The notes beneath the pieces are model-generated. The model was not told the DNA's origin. It worked only from the letters and a program-made list of their open reading frames with translations, and made no database searches. A DNA stretch of 43,351 bases from Deltaproteobacteria bacterium (GTDB lineage Bacteria; Myxococcota_A; Polyangia; Polyangiales; Houyiibacteriaceae), in contig JAADHO010000418.1 of NCBI GenBank assembly GCA_013151775.1, positions 1 to 43,351 on the forward strand, written 5' to 3'. Positions 33,455-41,758 of the stretch are shown in pieces (within the stretch, counting starts at the first letter, position 1; every line of letters begins with the position of its first letter). The translations under genes were made by a program, and so were the position numbers.

Positions 33455-34222
33455 ATGCTCCTCGCGATCGACATCGGCAACACGCACACGGTGCTCGGCT
33501 TCTACGACGGCGCGCGCCTGGTCCACGATTTTCGTATCGAGACCTCCCGTGGCCGCACGACCGATGAGTATCTCGTGCTGCTGCTCTCGCTGCTGGATCT
33601 CGCGGGCCTGAAACCCCGGGACGTCCACTCGAGCATCCTCGCCTCCGTCGTGCCGCAGCTCGACGAGGTCTTGGTCGAGGCGATCGATCGCGGCTTCGAT
33701 CACGAGGCCCTGGTCGTGGGCCCTGGCATCCGCACGGGCGTGCCCATCCTCTACGACAACCCGCGCGAGGTGGGCGCCGACCGCATCGTCAACGCCGTGG
33801 CGGCCTACGCGCGCGTGGGCGGCGCGGTGATCGTGGTGGACTTCGGTACGGCCACGACCTTCGACTGCATCTCCGCCAAGGGCGAATACCTCGGCGGCGC
33901 CATCGCGCCCGGCATGAACATCAGCGCCTCGGCGCTCTTCGAGCACGCAGCCAAGCTACCCCGAGCGGAGCTGGCCATGCCTCCCCACGCCATCGGCCGC
34001 ACGACCGTGCAGTCCATGCAGGCGGGCATCGCGTATGGCTACGTCGGCCTGGTGGATGGCCTAGTCGAGCGCTTGAGGCGCGAGATGGGCGGGAAGGTCG
34101 CCGTGATCGCCACGGGCGGACTCTCGCACCTGATCGAACCCGAGAGTGAGACCATCGAAGAGGTCGACGACTTTCTCACCCTCGAGGGTCTGCGCTTGAT
34201 CTACGAACTCAACCGCCGCTGA
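33455..34222 (+). CDS. coaX: Type III pantothenate kinase
   Basis: CoaX phosphorylates pantothenate, the first step of coenzyme A synthesis, and unlike CoaA is not feedback-inhibited by CoA. The 255-residue product matches the family length. It has the ASKHA-fold motifs: DIGNTHTVLGFYD at residues 6-18, GVPILYDNPREVGADRIVNAVAA, VVDFGTATTFDCI, GGAIAPGMNIS and VIATGGLSHLI. It may be co-transcribed with the two unknown genes upstream. The 208 bases downstream, between converging genes, hold only a weak possible hairpin. Confidence 0.95.
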   Translation: MLLAIDIGNTHTVLGFYDGARLVHDFRIETSRGRTTDEYLVLLLSLLDLAGLKPRDVHSSILASVVPQLDEVLVEAIDRGFDHEALVVGPGIRTGVPILYDNPREVGADRIVNAVAAYARVGGAVIVVDFGTATTFDCISAKGEYLGGAIAPGMNISASALFEHAAKLPRAELAMPPHAIGRTTVQSMQAGIAYGYVGLVDGLVERLRREMGGKVAVIATGGLSHLIEPESETIEEVDDFLTLEGLRLIYELNRR

Positions 34223-34430
34223 CGTAAGCCGCCCTGCGTGTCGCAATCATCCGCCTCGATTAAGATGCGGCCGAGCTGTCGGCTCTGAGCGCAATGGGCC
34301 GAAGTGCGTGATTCGTGCGACCTGCCCCATCGAAATCGAGGCCGAACCAAGTGTGACGTCGACTGGGACGGACCTCGCTACGCGAGGACCATCCCTCGTC
34401 GTCCGTCTCGTTGCGGCTGGGCCCACGGAC

Positions 34431-36416
34431 TCAGTCGGGACCGCCGGGGAGGGCAACCTCGGGCGGCACCAGGAAGAAGATGTCGCGCGAGTCGAGCTCG
34501 GTGAAGCCGTCTCCGAGGACGCGCAGGGTGGCGCGGAAGATCTGCGGCATGGTGGTGGGAGGAACGGTGTCGTTCTGCTTCACGACGATGTCGAAGCAGA
34601 TGGGGGAACCGGGCGTGACGCCGCGGAAGGTGTCGGGATAGCCGTCTCCGTCCGTGTCCTCACCCGTGCGCGGATCGCAGCCACGCGCCGGGTCGCCCGC
34701 CTCGTTGGCTTGGAGGTGGTCGACGAAGGCGGCGAAGCTGTCCACCGAGTCGCCCGGGTCGTCCTCGTAGACGAGGGAGATGTCGATGGGCGTCTCGTTG
34801 GCCAAGGTGCTGATCTGATTGACCACCGAGTCGCTGATGGCGCCTCCGCTGTACAGCGAGACCAAGGGCGCACCACCGGCGTCCACCGCGCCGCTGTCTC
34901 GGGCGATGTCGCGCAGGTCCGAGATGCCGCCGCTGCCCTGGCCGATGCCGATCACTCGAATTCGGGCGGCCGTGATCGCGGCGAGCATGGTCGCGTAGTT
35001 GGTGTAGCCGTAGCCGTTGCCTCCCGCCTTGTTGTTGTGGAAGGGGGCGTCCGTGATCAGCACCACGATCGGCACAGCGCCCGAGCGGAAGCAGGGGTAG
35101 CCGAAGGTACCGGCCGGGCAGCCCGTGCGGTTGCTGATGCCATAGCCGCCGGGGCTCATGCCCGTGGCGACGGACCACAGCACGGGGACGTCTCCCTCGG
35201 GACCGTCACCGCCGCCACCGGGGCTTAGGGTGCGGAGCGCTGCCTGTGAGGCTGCGGGATCCGAACTCAGGTCTTGGCGGTTGCGGTACATGGGGCTGTC
35301 GCCGTAGTCCCTGAACTCCCCAATGCCGAACCACACGTCGGGGATGACGGCGCGTACCCGCGGGATCAAGCCTGAAAGTCCGGTGCGTAGGCTGTTGATC
35401 GAGCCACTCATGGAGCCCGTGGTGTCCATCAAGAAGTAGACGTCGGCGACCTGCAGGTCGGTGGAGAAGACGAGGGTGTCACGCAGGGGATCCGGAGCCT
35501 CCATGTAGGGCTCGAGGAAGACGAAGTCTCCGCGCGTGCGCGGGCTCGCGCTCGGGTCCGTGGCGTCCATGGCGCAGGAGGGGTCTCCTCCGCAGGCGGC
35601 CACCTCGATCAGGTCGGTCACTCCATCGCCGTCCGTGTCGGCGAGGCGCGGGTTGGTGCCGGCGAGGCGCTCGGCCTCGTCGCTGAGTCCATCGTTGTCG
35701 CTGTCTGGATCGCGGAAGTCGGGCGTGAGGTCACCGTCCGTGTCGACGGGAGGTGTGGTCGGATCGCCGTCGCCGGACTCCTCCATGTCGGAGTAGCCGT
35801 CTCCATCCGTGTCGAGGTCGTGACGGTCCGGCGTGCCGTCTCCGTCCGTGTCCTCGGGCAGCGCCTCGAAGCGGTCGCCGATGGTGTCGTCGTCGCTGTC
35901 GATGTCGAGGTAGTCGGGCAGCCCGTCCCCGTCGTAGTCGATGGGCGCCGCGGGATCCCCACCGATCTCGTCCACATCGGTGACGGAGTCGCCATCGTTG
36001 TCGAGATCGGCGTAGTCGCCCACGCCGTTTCCGTCCGTGTCGATGGCTCCCTCCGTGACGTCGGGGATGCCGTTGCCATCCGAGTCGAGGTCGCGGAAGT
36101 CGGGCGTGCCGTCACCGTCCGCGTCGCGCGGAGGCACGTCGGCTCCGAAGGTCCCACCCTCGTCCGAGTCGGGGATTCCGTCGCCGTCGCTGTCGGTGTC
36201 CTGATAGTCCGGTGTGCCGTCCCCGTCCGTGTCGGGCGCGCCTCCGGGATCCTCTGAGCCCTCGTAGAAGTCCGAGATGCCGTCACCGTCCGCGTCTCGC
36301 AGGGGAGGCGCCGTGGTGCCGTCGCGGCCGCCTCCGTCGGGGGTGGGGTTCGAGGTCGAGGCGCTGCAGCCCAATGCCAGCGCTCCCATCAAACATACAA
36401 GTGCAAATCTACGCAT
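34431..36416 (-). CDS. Lipoprotein with thrombospondin type 3-like calcium repeats and a vWA domain
   Basis: This 661-residue lipoprotein starts at ATG 36416 (MRRFALVCLMGALALGCSAS, lipobox LALGC); the track start adds 20 residues. Residues about 30-300 hold about a dozen tandem DxDGDGxxDxxD units (DTDGDGTPDYQDTDSDGDGIPDSDEGG), which bind calcium in known proteins. A von Willebrand factor A domain follows, with the metal-site motif DTTGSMSGS (MIDAS), then VLITDAPFHNN and VIGIGQGSGG. The chain ends in a beta-rich domain. The likely role is a surface protein binding other proteins through metal-dependent contacts. It runs convergent to coaX. Confidence 0.87.
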   Translation of the reverse strand: MRRFALVCLMGALALGCSASTSNPTPDGGGRDGTTAPPLRDADGDGISDFYEGSEDPGGAPDTDGDGTPDYQDTDSDGDGIPDSDEGGTFGADVPPRDADGDGTPDFRDLDSDGNGIPDVTEGAIDTDGNGVGDYADLDNDGDSVTDVDEIGGDPAAPIDYDGDGLPDYLDIDSDDDTIGDRFEALPEDTDGDGTPDRHDLDTDGDGYSDMEESGDGDPTTPPVDTDGDLTPDFRDPDSDNDGLSDEAERLAGTNPRLADTDGDGVTDLIEVAACGGDPSCAMDATDPSASPRTRGDFVFLEPYMEAPDPLRDTLVFSTDLQVADVYFLMDTTGSMSGSINSLRTGLSGLIPRVRAVIPDVWFGIGEFRDYGDSPMYRNRQDLSSDPAASQAALRTLSPGGGGDGPEGDVPVLWSVATGMSPGGYGISNRTGCPAGTFGYPCFRSGAVPIVVLITDAPFHNNKAGGNGYGYTNYATMLAAITAARIRVIGIGQGSGGISDLRDIARDSGAVDAGGAPLVSLYSGGAISDSVVNQISTLANETPIDISLVYEDDPGDSVDSFAAFVDHLQANEAGDPARGCDPRTGEDTDGDGYPDTFRGVTPGSPICFDIVVKQNDTVPPTTMPQIFRATLRVLGDGFTELDSRDIFFLVPPEVALPGGPD

Positions 36417-36519
36417 CCGCGCCTCCGAAACTACCAGGGGGTTTGCAGGGTAGCGGAAATGATCCTCGGATGACAACGCCCCCCGGACGGAAGCGGTGAC
36501 GGACGCGGAGCGGCGGGCT

Positions 36520-38289
36520 CTAGTTGGCGCCGCCGCGGGCGAAGACTTGATAGAAATAATCTCCTGCGCCGCCGGCGGCCCGGATCGTCAACGTGTAGCT
36601 GCCCGCTCGCGTCGTGCAGTAGCGCACAGCGGGGAAGGCCGTCCGCGTCTGGTCTGCGGCCACCTGCTCGCCGCCGAAGGAGAGGGAGGCGTCGAGGTCG
36701 TTCACGCCTTCACCGCCCACGGCCAGGATCGCGAAGCAGGCGTTGGCGGGGAGGTTCAGCCTCTTGGTCGTGCTGCGGCCTTGCCTGGCGAGCCGTCCGC
36801 GATCGGGCATGAAGTCCGAGCTTGGCTCGTAACCCTCCACGCCGAGCAAGGACGTGACCTCCGCCAGGCGCACATACATCAGCCCCGCGAGGTTGAAGGG
36901 CCCGCGGGTGCCTCGGGGCCATCGATAGGGTGAGTAGACGAAGGTGCCTTGGCCGTTGGCCATGCGCACACGGATGGCGTAGTCGCCGCTGCGCTCGGGG
37001 CACACACGCACGATGGGGCGCGCGTCCTGCTCGATGTCCCGATCGATCTCGCGGCCTCGCGGATCGAGCAGCAGGAGGTCTAGATCGCGCACGCCTCCGT
37101 CACCGACGGCGAACACGGCGTAGCATTTTCCACCCTCGAGGGAGATGGGGAAATCACGAGACTCGCCCTCTCCGAGCTGTCCACGGGACGTCTCTCCATA
37201 GCTCGTGTAGCCACGCGCTCGCATGTCCGCGTCGAGCAGGCGCACGTTCTCGTCGAGGGTCGCGCCGGCCGTGGACTGGGTCGCGATCACGGTTGCAGTG
37301 GGCGCGCTGGGCTGCTGCGCGGTCGTCTGTGCCCAAGCGGCGACGAAGAGCGGACCCGTGCCTCCATACATCATCGCGCGTAGGTTGTAGGTGCCCGTGG
37401 ACTCGGGGCAGAAGCGCACCAAGCTGTCGAGCTCCGTGCTGGTGTCGCTGGCCAATATGTTCCCCGAGCCGTCGATCACGGAAGCGTCCGTGTCCTCGGC
37501 TCCCGGTCCACCCAAGGTCGCGAACGCGTAACACGTGCCCGCCTGGAGGCTCAGCGGATAGCTGCGATCCTCTCGATTGGAGAACACGGCTCCGCGAGGC
37601 TCGCCCACACGCCGGAAGCGATCGGAGGTCAGGCGGGCGTCGAGGGCACGGAGCCGGCCCGCCGTGGTGGGGTCGATCTGCGCGACCTGCACCTGGTCGG
37701 TGCTGCCTCCGAAGATGGCGCTCAGATCCACCTGACGCCCGCTGGGACCGCTGTAGAGCGCGTAGTAGTAGCTGCCGCTGCCGGACACCATCTGCAGGCG
37801 AGCGATGTGCCGCCCCGCCGAGGTGGCGCAGAAGCTGATCCAAGGGTGGGCGTCCGTACGCACGTCGTGGGCCACGGTTCCACCCGACGGGTCGAGCAGG
37901 ACCATGTTGAGGTCGGTGTTCTCGGAACCCAGCGCGACCGCCGCGTAGCAAGTGCCCGCCGTCGCGTCGATGGCGTAGGCCACCATGCCGTTCGCGGGCA
38001 TGTTGGTGTTGCGCACGGCCGGACCCACGCGCGTGAAGCCCTGCTGGGTGAGCGCCTGCTCGACTTGATTGAGCTGGGCGAGCTGAGGATCGCTTCCAGC
38101 GGGCAGAGCTCCTGGAGCCGCGCCGGATGTCGCTCCGGGCGCTGCAGCCTGGGCCGTGGCGCCCGTCGTCTGGTTTGGGCCTCTCGGGCCGAGCATGAAG
38201 CCGCGGCGGCGCGGGGAGAGCGTGCAGCCCGTGGAGGCTAGGACGGCGAGCACCAAACTCATGGCCAAGAGCGTGAAATTGCGGGTCAT
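36520..38289 (-). CDS. Lipoprotein with four copies of a Cys-containing beta domain
   Basis: This 589-residue lipoprotein (signal peptide MTRNFTLLAMSLVLAVLASTGC) carries, after a short linker, four tandem domains. Each has C(Y/F)A, then GGxGxxDLDxxLxDxxG, a strand, (V/I)RxC and GxYxLRxxxxxGxGxFxY. Examples: KCYAVFAVGDGGVRDLDLLLLDPRGREIDRD and ACFAILAVGGEGVNDLDASLSFGGEQVAADQ. Domains one and two differ more from each other than three from four. The paired cysteines probably form one disulfide per domain. The family is not recognised; the plan suggests a beta-sandwich (PPC- or C2-like) surface protein. Confidence 0.78.
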   Translation of the reverse strand: MTRNFTLLAMSLVLAVLASTGCTLSPRRRGFMLGPRGPNQTTGATAQAAAPGATSGAAPGALPAGSDPQLAQLNQVEQALTQQGFTRVGPAVRNTNMPANGMVAYAIDATAGTCYAAVALGSENTDLNMVLLDPSGGTVAHDVRTDAHPWISFCATSAGRHIARLQMVSGSGSYYYALYSGPSGRQVDLSAIFGGSTDQVQVAQIDPTTAGRLRALDARLTSDRFRRVGEPRGAVFSNREDRSYPLSLQAGTCYAFATLGGPGAEDTDASVIDGSGNILASDTSTELDSLVRFCPESTGTYNLRAMMYGGTGPLFVAAWAQTTAQQPSAPTATVIATQSTAGATLDENVRLLDADMRARGYTSYGETSRGQLGEGESRDFPISLEGGKCYAVFAVGDGGVRDLDLLLLDPRGREIDRDIEQDARPIVRVCPERSGDYAIRVRMANGQGTFVYSPYRWPRGTRGPFNLAGLMYVRLAEVTSLLGVEGYEPSSDFMPDRGRLARQGRSTTKRLNLPANACFAILAVGGEGVNDLDASLSFGGEQVAADQTRTAFPAVRYCTTRAGSYTLTIRAAGGAGDYFYQVFARGGAN

Positions 38290-38461
38290 TTATCCAACCT
38301 TCACAAGCGGGGGGCCGCTGAGGGGTCTTTCCCCAGTCCTTGGGACGTCGTCGCGCGCCAAGGCTTCAATCGCGAACCGACCCGCCAATCCAACCACGGG
38401 CTGAATGAGCCCGCAACCAGCGCGCGCTCGGACCGAGAAGAGGAGTGATCGCGAGACCACG

Positions 38462-39013
38462 ATGCAGCACTCACCACATACTCGATTCGCCCTGATCTTC
38501 TTCCTCGTCGCCTGCGCCTCCCTCGGCCACGCGGCGGCTCAACCCTCCGCCGAAGACGCCCACGCGCCGAGCCAATCCCTGGGTAGCGACCCGTCGTCGC
38601 CCGTGCCTCGAATTGCGCTGACCGTGGATCCCTTAGCCCTCTACTTCGGCAGCTATGGCCTCTCCGTGGAGTTCGCCCCGCGGCGCTACCAGAGCGTGTG
38701 GATCTCTCCCGCCTGGGCGCGATCGGGCGCCCAGGAGGGCCTCGCTGTGGAGCTGGGCTGGCACCTCTGGCCCCAGGGTCGAGGACTCGACGGCATCTTT
38801 CTGGGTCCAGTGGCGGGCGTCGGCACATCTCGCGGAGCAGGCCGTGGGCTGAGCCTGCGGGGTGGCGCCGAGCTCGGATATCAGGCCGTCTGGGGAGCCC
38901 TCGCCATGGGCCTCGCCGTCGGCGTCGACTACGATTGGCGACGGCAGGACGAAGAGGTGCGCAGCGGCGCCACGCTGCGCGTCCGCCTAGCCTTTGGTTG
39001 GGCCTACCTCTGA
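38462..39013 (+). CDS. Small secreted barrel-like envelope protein
   Basis: This is a 183-residue protein. The ATG at 38462 gives MQHSPHTRFALIFFLVACASLGHAAAQ, a signal peptide; the track ATG at 38405 adds a leader that does not fit. The mature part has alternating glycine- and aromatic-rich strands (VDPLALYFGSYGLSVEFAPR, ELGYQAVWGALAMGLAVGVDYDW, LRVRLAFGWAYL), like a small outer-membrane barrel, and ends in aromatic/Leu residues as expected for one. Its last 27 bases overlap the 3' end of the permease gene on the other strand. No family is recognised. Confidence 0.72.
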   Translation: MQHSPHTRFALIFFLVACASLGHAAAQPSAEDAHAPSQSLGSDPSSPVPRIALTVDPLALYFGSYGLSVEFAPRRYQSVWISPAWARSGAQEGLAVELGWHLWPQGRGLDGIFLGPVAGVGTSRGAGRGLSLRGGAELGYQAVWGALAMGLAVGVDYDWRRQDEEVRSGATLRVRLAFGWAYL

Positions 39014-40351
39014 GGGCTCGTCGCCCGTCACGCGCACGAGGACCCACAGGCCGAGTCCGAGCCCGAGGGTCACGACGGCCGCCAGAGCCGTGAGCGGTCG
39101 TCCGAAGGCGGTGTAGACGATCATCCAAGAGGAGAGCGTCAGGAAGAGCAGCGGCGTCAGCGGATAGCCCCACGCTCGGTAGGGCCGCGGGAGTTCGGGT
39201 TCGCGCCAGCGCAGCACGAAGACGCCAGCGGCGGTCAGGCAAGCCATGACGGCGAGCGTCAGCCCCGCCCACTCGAGCAAGCTGTCGAAGGTCGAGCTGA
39301 TGGCGAAGACCACAGCCAGCACGGTCTGAAGCGCGATCGCCGCCACGGGCCCGCCACCCTCGCGGCGCACGCTCAACCACGCGAGGCGTGAGTAGCGCCG
39401 GCCCACGGCCTCGTAGATGCGCGGCCCCGTCATGGTCAGCGCACCGACGGCGCTCCACAGCCCCAAGGCGACCAGACCCGCGACGTAGCGCCCCGCCACC
39501 GGGCCCCAGACATGGCTCGCCGAGATCTGCGCGACCTCGACGTGTCCGGCCAGCAGCTCCCGAGGCGCCGCGTCGAGGAAGAAAGCGTTCAGAGCCACGT
39601 ACAACAGAGTCACCAACGCCGTGCCGAGCAAGAGCGCCCGCGGCAAGGCGCGCCCCGGCGATCGCGTCTCCCCGGCGACGTAGATGGCGGCGTTCCAGCC
39701 CGCGTAGCTGTAGGAGATGAAGACCAGGCCCACGGCCATCTCGGGGGAGAGCAGCGCCGCGGAGAAGTCGCGCGTGCCCGCCTCGGCCAGGAAGCCTCCG
39801 CGCGCGCTGAGAGCACCCGCGACGAGCAGGCTGACGATCAGACCGAGCTTCAGGATCGTAGCCACGTTCTGGCCGATGGCTCCGCGCGACACGCGCATGG
39901 AGTGCAGCGCAGCGCTGAAGAGCATGAGCGCGAGTCCGAGGGCAAGCTCGGGCGTAACCGACGTGGGCAGCAGCTCGCCCAGACCGGCCGCCAAGCTCGG
40001 CCAAGCGCGCACGGCGTAGCGACCGAAGGCCAACGACGAGGCGGCTACGGGCGCGGCGAAGCCCACGATCAGCGAGACGAAGGCGGCCATGAAGCCCAAG
40101 GCGGGGTGATAGACCCGCGTGAGCAAGGCGTACTCCCCGCCGTTCTCGGGTAGGGCCGCCGTGAGCTCCGCGAAGCACAGGGCGCCCGAGAGCGCGGCCA
40201 CTCCACCGAGGGCCCAGCCCACCAAGACCGCCTGCGCGTTGCCCACGTCTCGGACCAAGAAGCCCGTGGTGGTGAAGACGCCCGTGCCCACCATGGACGC
40301 GACCACCAACGCCAAGGTGGTGCCGAGTCCGAAGGTGCGCCGCGAGGTCAT
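38987..40351 (-). CDS. APC-family amino acid permease
   Basis: This 454-residue integral membrane protein has about twelve hydrophobic helices, beginning with RTFGLGTTLALVVASMVGTGVFTTTGFLV. The GTGVF segment corresponds to the conserved GxG(I/V) in helix 1 of the APC superfamily. Further signatures are ALSGALCFAELTAALPENGGEYALL and YSYAGWNAAIYVAGETRSPGRALPRAL (helix 6 and following). It should import an amino acid or amine with a proton; the substrate cannot be told. It ends with a short cytoplasmic tail (VRVTGDEPSEVGPTKG). The 3' end overlaps the convergent envelope protein gene by 27 bases. Confidence 0.9.
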   Translation of the reverse strand: MTSRRTFGLGTTLALVVASMVGTGVFTTTGFLVRDVGNAQAVLVGWALGGVAALSGALCFAELTAALPENGGEYALLTRVYHPALGFMAAFVSLIVGFAAPVAASSLAFGRYAVRAWPSLAAGLGELLPTSVTPELALGLALMLFSAALHSMRVSRGAIGQNVATILKLGLIVSLLVAGALSARGGFLAEAGTRDFSAALLSPEMAVGLVFISYSYAGWNAAIYVAGETRSPGRALPRALLLGTALVTLLYVALNAFFLDAAPRELLAGHVEVAQISASHVWGPVAGRYVAGLVALGLWSAVGALTMTGPRIYEAVGRRYSRLAWLSVRREGGGPVAAIALQTVLAVVFAISSTFDSLLEWAGLTLAVMACLTAAGVFVLRWREPELPRPYRAWGYPLTPLLFLTLSSWMIVYTAFGRPLTALAAVVTLGLGLGLWVLVRVTGDEPSEVGPTKG

Positions 40352-40402
40352 GGCCCGGGATGCTATCCTGCTCTGGGTCGAGGCGCCGAAACGCGGCCCA
40401 GG

Positions 40403-41650
40403 TCAGGGAGCGGGGGTCGCGAAGCTGGGGAGCGCCCGGATCTGCGCGTAGCCATCCATCGCGGCGAGCTGCTCGGCGTTCACGTTGAAGCGCCGGATCA
40501 GGATCCCGAGCTCCCGATCCGCGACCGCCATGTCTCCCTGGCGCAGGGCGATTAGCATGCGCACATCATGCACATCGAGCAGCTCGGGCTCCGCCGTCTG
40601 CGCGGCTTCGATCAGAGTGAGGGCTCGCTCCACGTGGCCCGCGCGCTCCTCCATGCGGGCTTGCACGGTGTCCAGGTAGGGATCGGGCAGAAAGAGCTGG
40701 ATGCGCTGAATGTCTGCGGCGGCCTCGGCCCACTGCTCCGCGAGCGCGTGGCGATCGATCAACATCACCAACACCGCGGGATCGTCGGGCCGCAGGGCGG
40801 CGACCTCGTCGAGCACGGCGGCGTAGCGCTCGGGGGCGGTCGCCGCTGCGGCCTTCACGCGCAGCAGCGAGACCAAGCGCGAGTCGCGCATGACCTGCGG
40901 CAGCGCGTCCAAGAGCGCGAGGGCCTCCTCCGCGCGACCGTCGGCCATCAGCGTCTGGGCTCGCCTCAGCTCCTCCCCATGGGTCGTCCAGGGATTGCGC
41001 TGTCCGCCGAGTCGACGGAGCAGGCTCGGATTCGCGGCGCGGACGCCGCCGAGGGCCTCGGCCAGGGTGCTGGATAGATCCTCGCCGGTGTTGATCGACC
41101 AGGCGTCGATCACCCGCGGATCCGTGTCGGGGCGCGCGCGCACGAGCAGCTCGACGAACTGAAACCCTCCCTGCCGAGCGACGCGCCGAAAGCGCAGACG
41201 TGAGACACCGTCTCGAGGAAAGACCCCGCGAAAGGAAAACAGGCTGTCGTTCGGCTGACCGCCGTTCATCACCACGCTGAATCCCCTGCTGCGCATGCCG
41301 GTGACCCCACCGGTGGCCAGCGCCCTGCGAGCTGGCGTGGTCATGGCGGCGGAGGTCCGAGCCTCGAACGCAGGCCAATCCATCTGATCATCGACCGCGG
41401 CCCAATCCCCCGCCACGAGCTGCTCTTGGAGCTGCTGACCGAAACCCAGCAGCTCGTCATCGCTCGGCGTGCGATAGACGGGCTCGGCTGGCGTCCGAGA
41501 TCCCTCGACGGCGCGCTTGAACCCCTTGGTGAAAGCGTAGCTGAAGGCGCCAATCCCGCCGCACACTCCGATCAGCATGATCACCGCCAAGAAGGCGATG
41601 CCGAGCCCGATCCAGATCCGCTTCGCGTCCGTGTTTGCGCTGGTCTTCAT
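40403..41650 (-). CDS. Membrane-anchored TPR-like protein
   Basis: This 415-residue protein has one N-terminal membrane helix (IWIGLGIAFLAVIMLIGVCGGIGAFSYAF). An alpha+beta domain follows (residues about 60-210, LLGFGQQLQEQLVAGDWAAVDDQMDW, FQFVELLVRARPDTDPRVIDAW), then helical repeats of TPR type (AQTLMADGRAEEALALLDALPQV, DRHALAEQWAEAAADIQRIQLF, ERAGHVERALTLIEAAQ, ADRELGILIRRFNVN). It is likely an envelope scaffold. It lies divergent from the ABC-F gene, with about 108 bases between. No named family is recognised. Confidence 0.78.
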   Translation of the reverse strand: MKTSANTDAKRIWIGLGIAFLAVIMLIGVCGGIGAFSYAFTKGFKRAVEGSRTPAEPVYRTPSDDELLGFGQQLQEQLVAGDWAAVDDQMDWPAFEARTSAAMTTPARRALATGGVTGMRSRGFSVVMNGGQPNDSLFSFRGVFPRDGVSRLRFRRVARQGGFQFVELLVRARPDTDPRVIDAWSINTGEDLSSTLAEALGGVRAANPSLLRRLGGQRNPWTTHGEELRRAQTLMADGRAEEALALLDALPQVMRDSRLVSLLRVKAAAATAPERYAAVLDEVAALRPDDPAVLVMLIDRHALAEQWAEAAADIQRIQLFLPDPYLDTVQARMEERAGHVERALTLIEAAQTAEPELLDVHDVRMLIALRQGDMAVADRELGILIRRFNVNAEQLAAMDGYAQIRALPSFATPAP

Positions 41651-41758
41651 GTGACCCCCAGGCTCTCAGGATAACAAAACACAGGGAATCTGCTGAAGCG
41701 CGTGCCTGACGCCGCACCACGGCTTGCCCGCACGCTCACGCTGCACTACGAGCCCGCC

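Noticed and set aside
34308-35228. 306-residue plus-strand ORF opposite the vWA gene
   Set aside because: Antisense to a gene with an obvious vWA metal-site motif; low-complexity Asp/Val/Ala-rich product.
35600-36300. Tandem near-repeats that could look like a CRISPR array
   Set aside because: They encode DxDGDG calcium repeats in frame and have no uniform spacers; no cas gene is present.
38301-40178. 625-residue minus-strand ORF
   Set aside because: Shadow frame of the APC permease gene, Arg-rich and without membrane helices.
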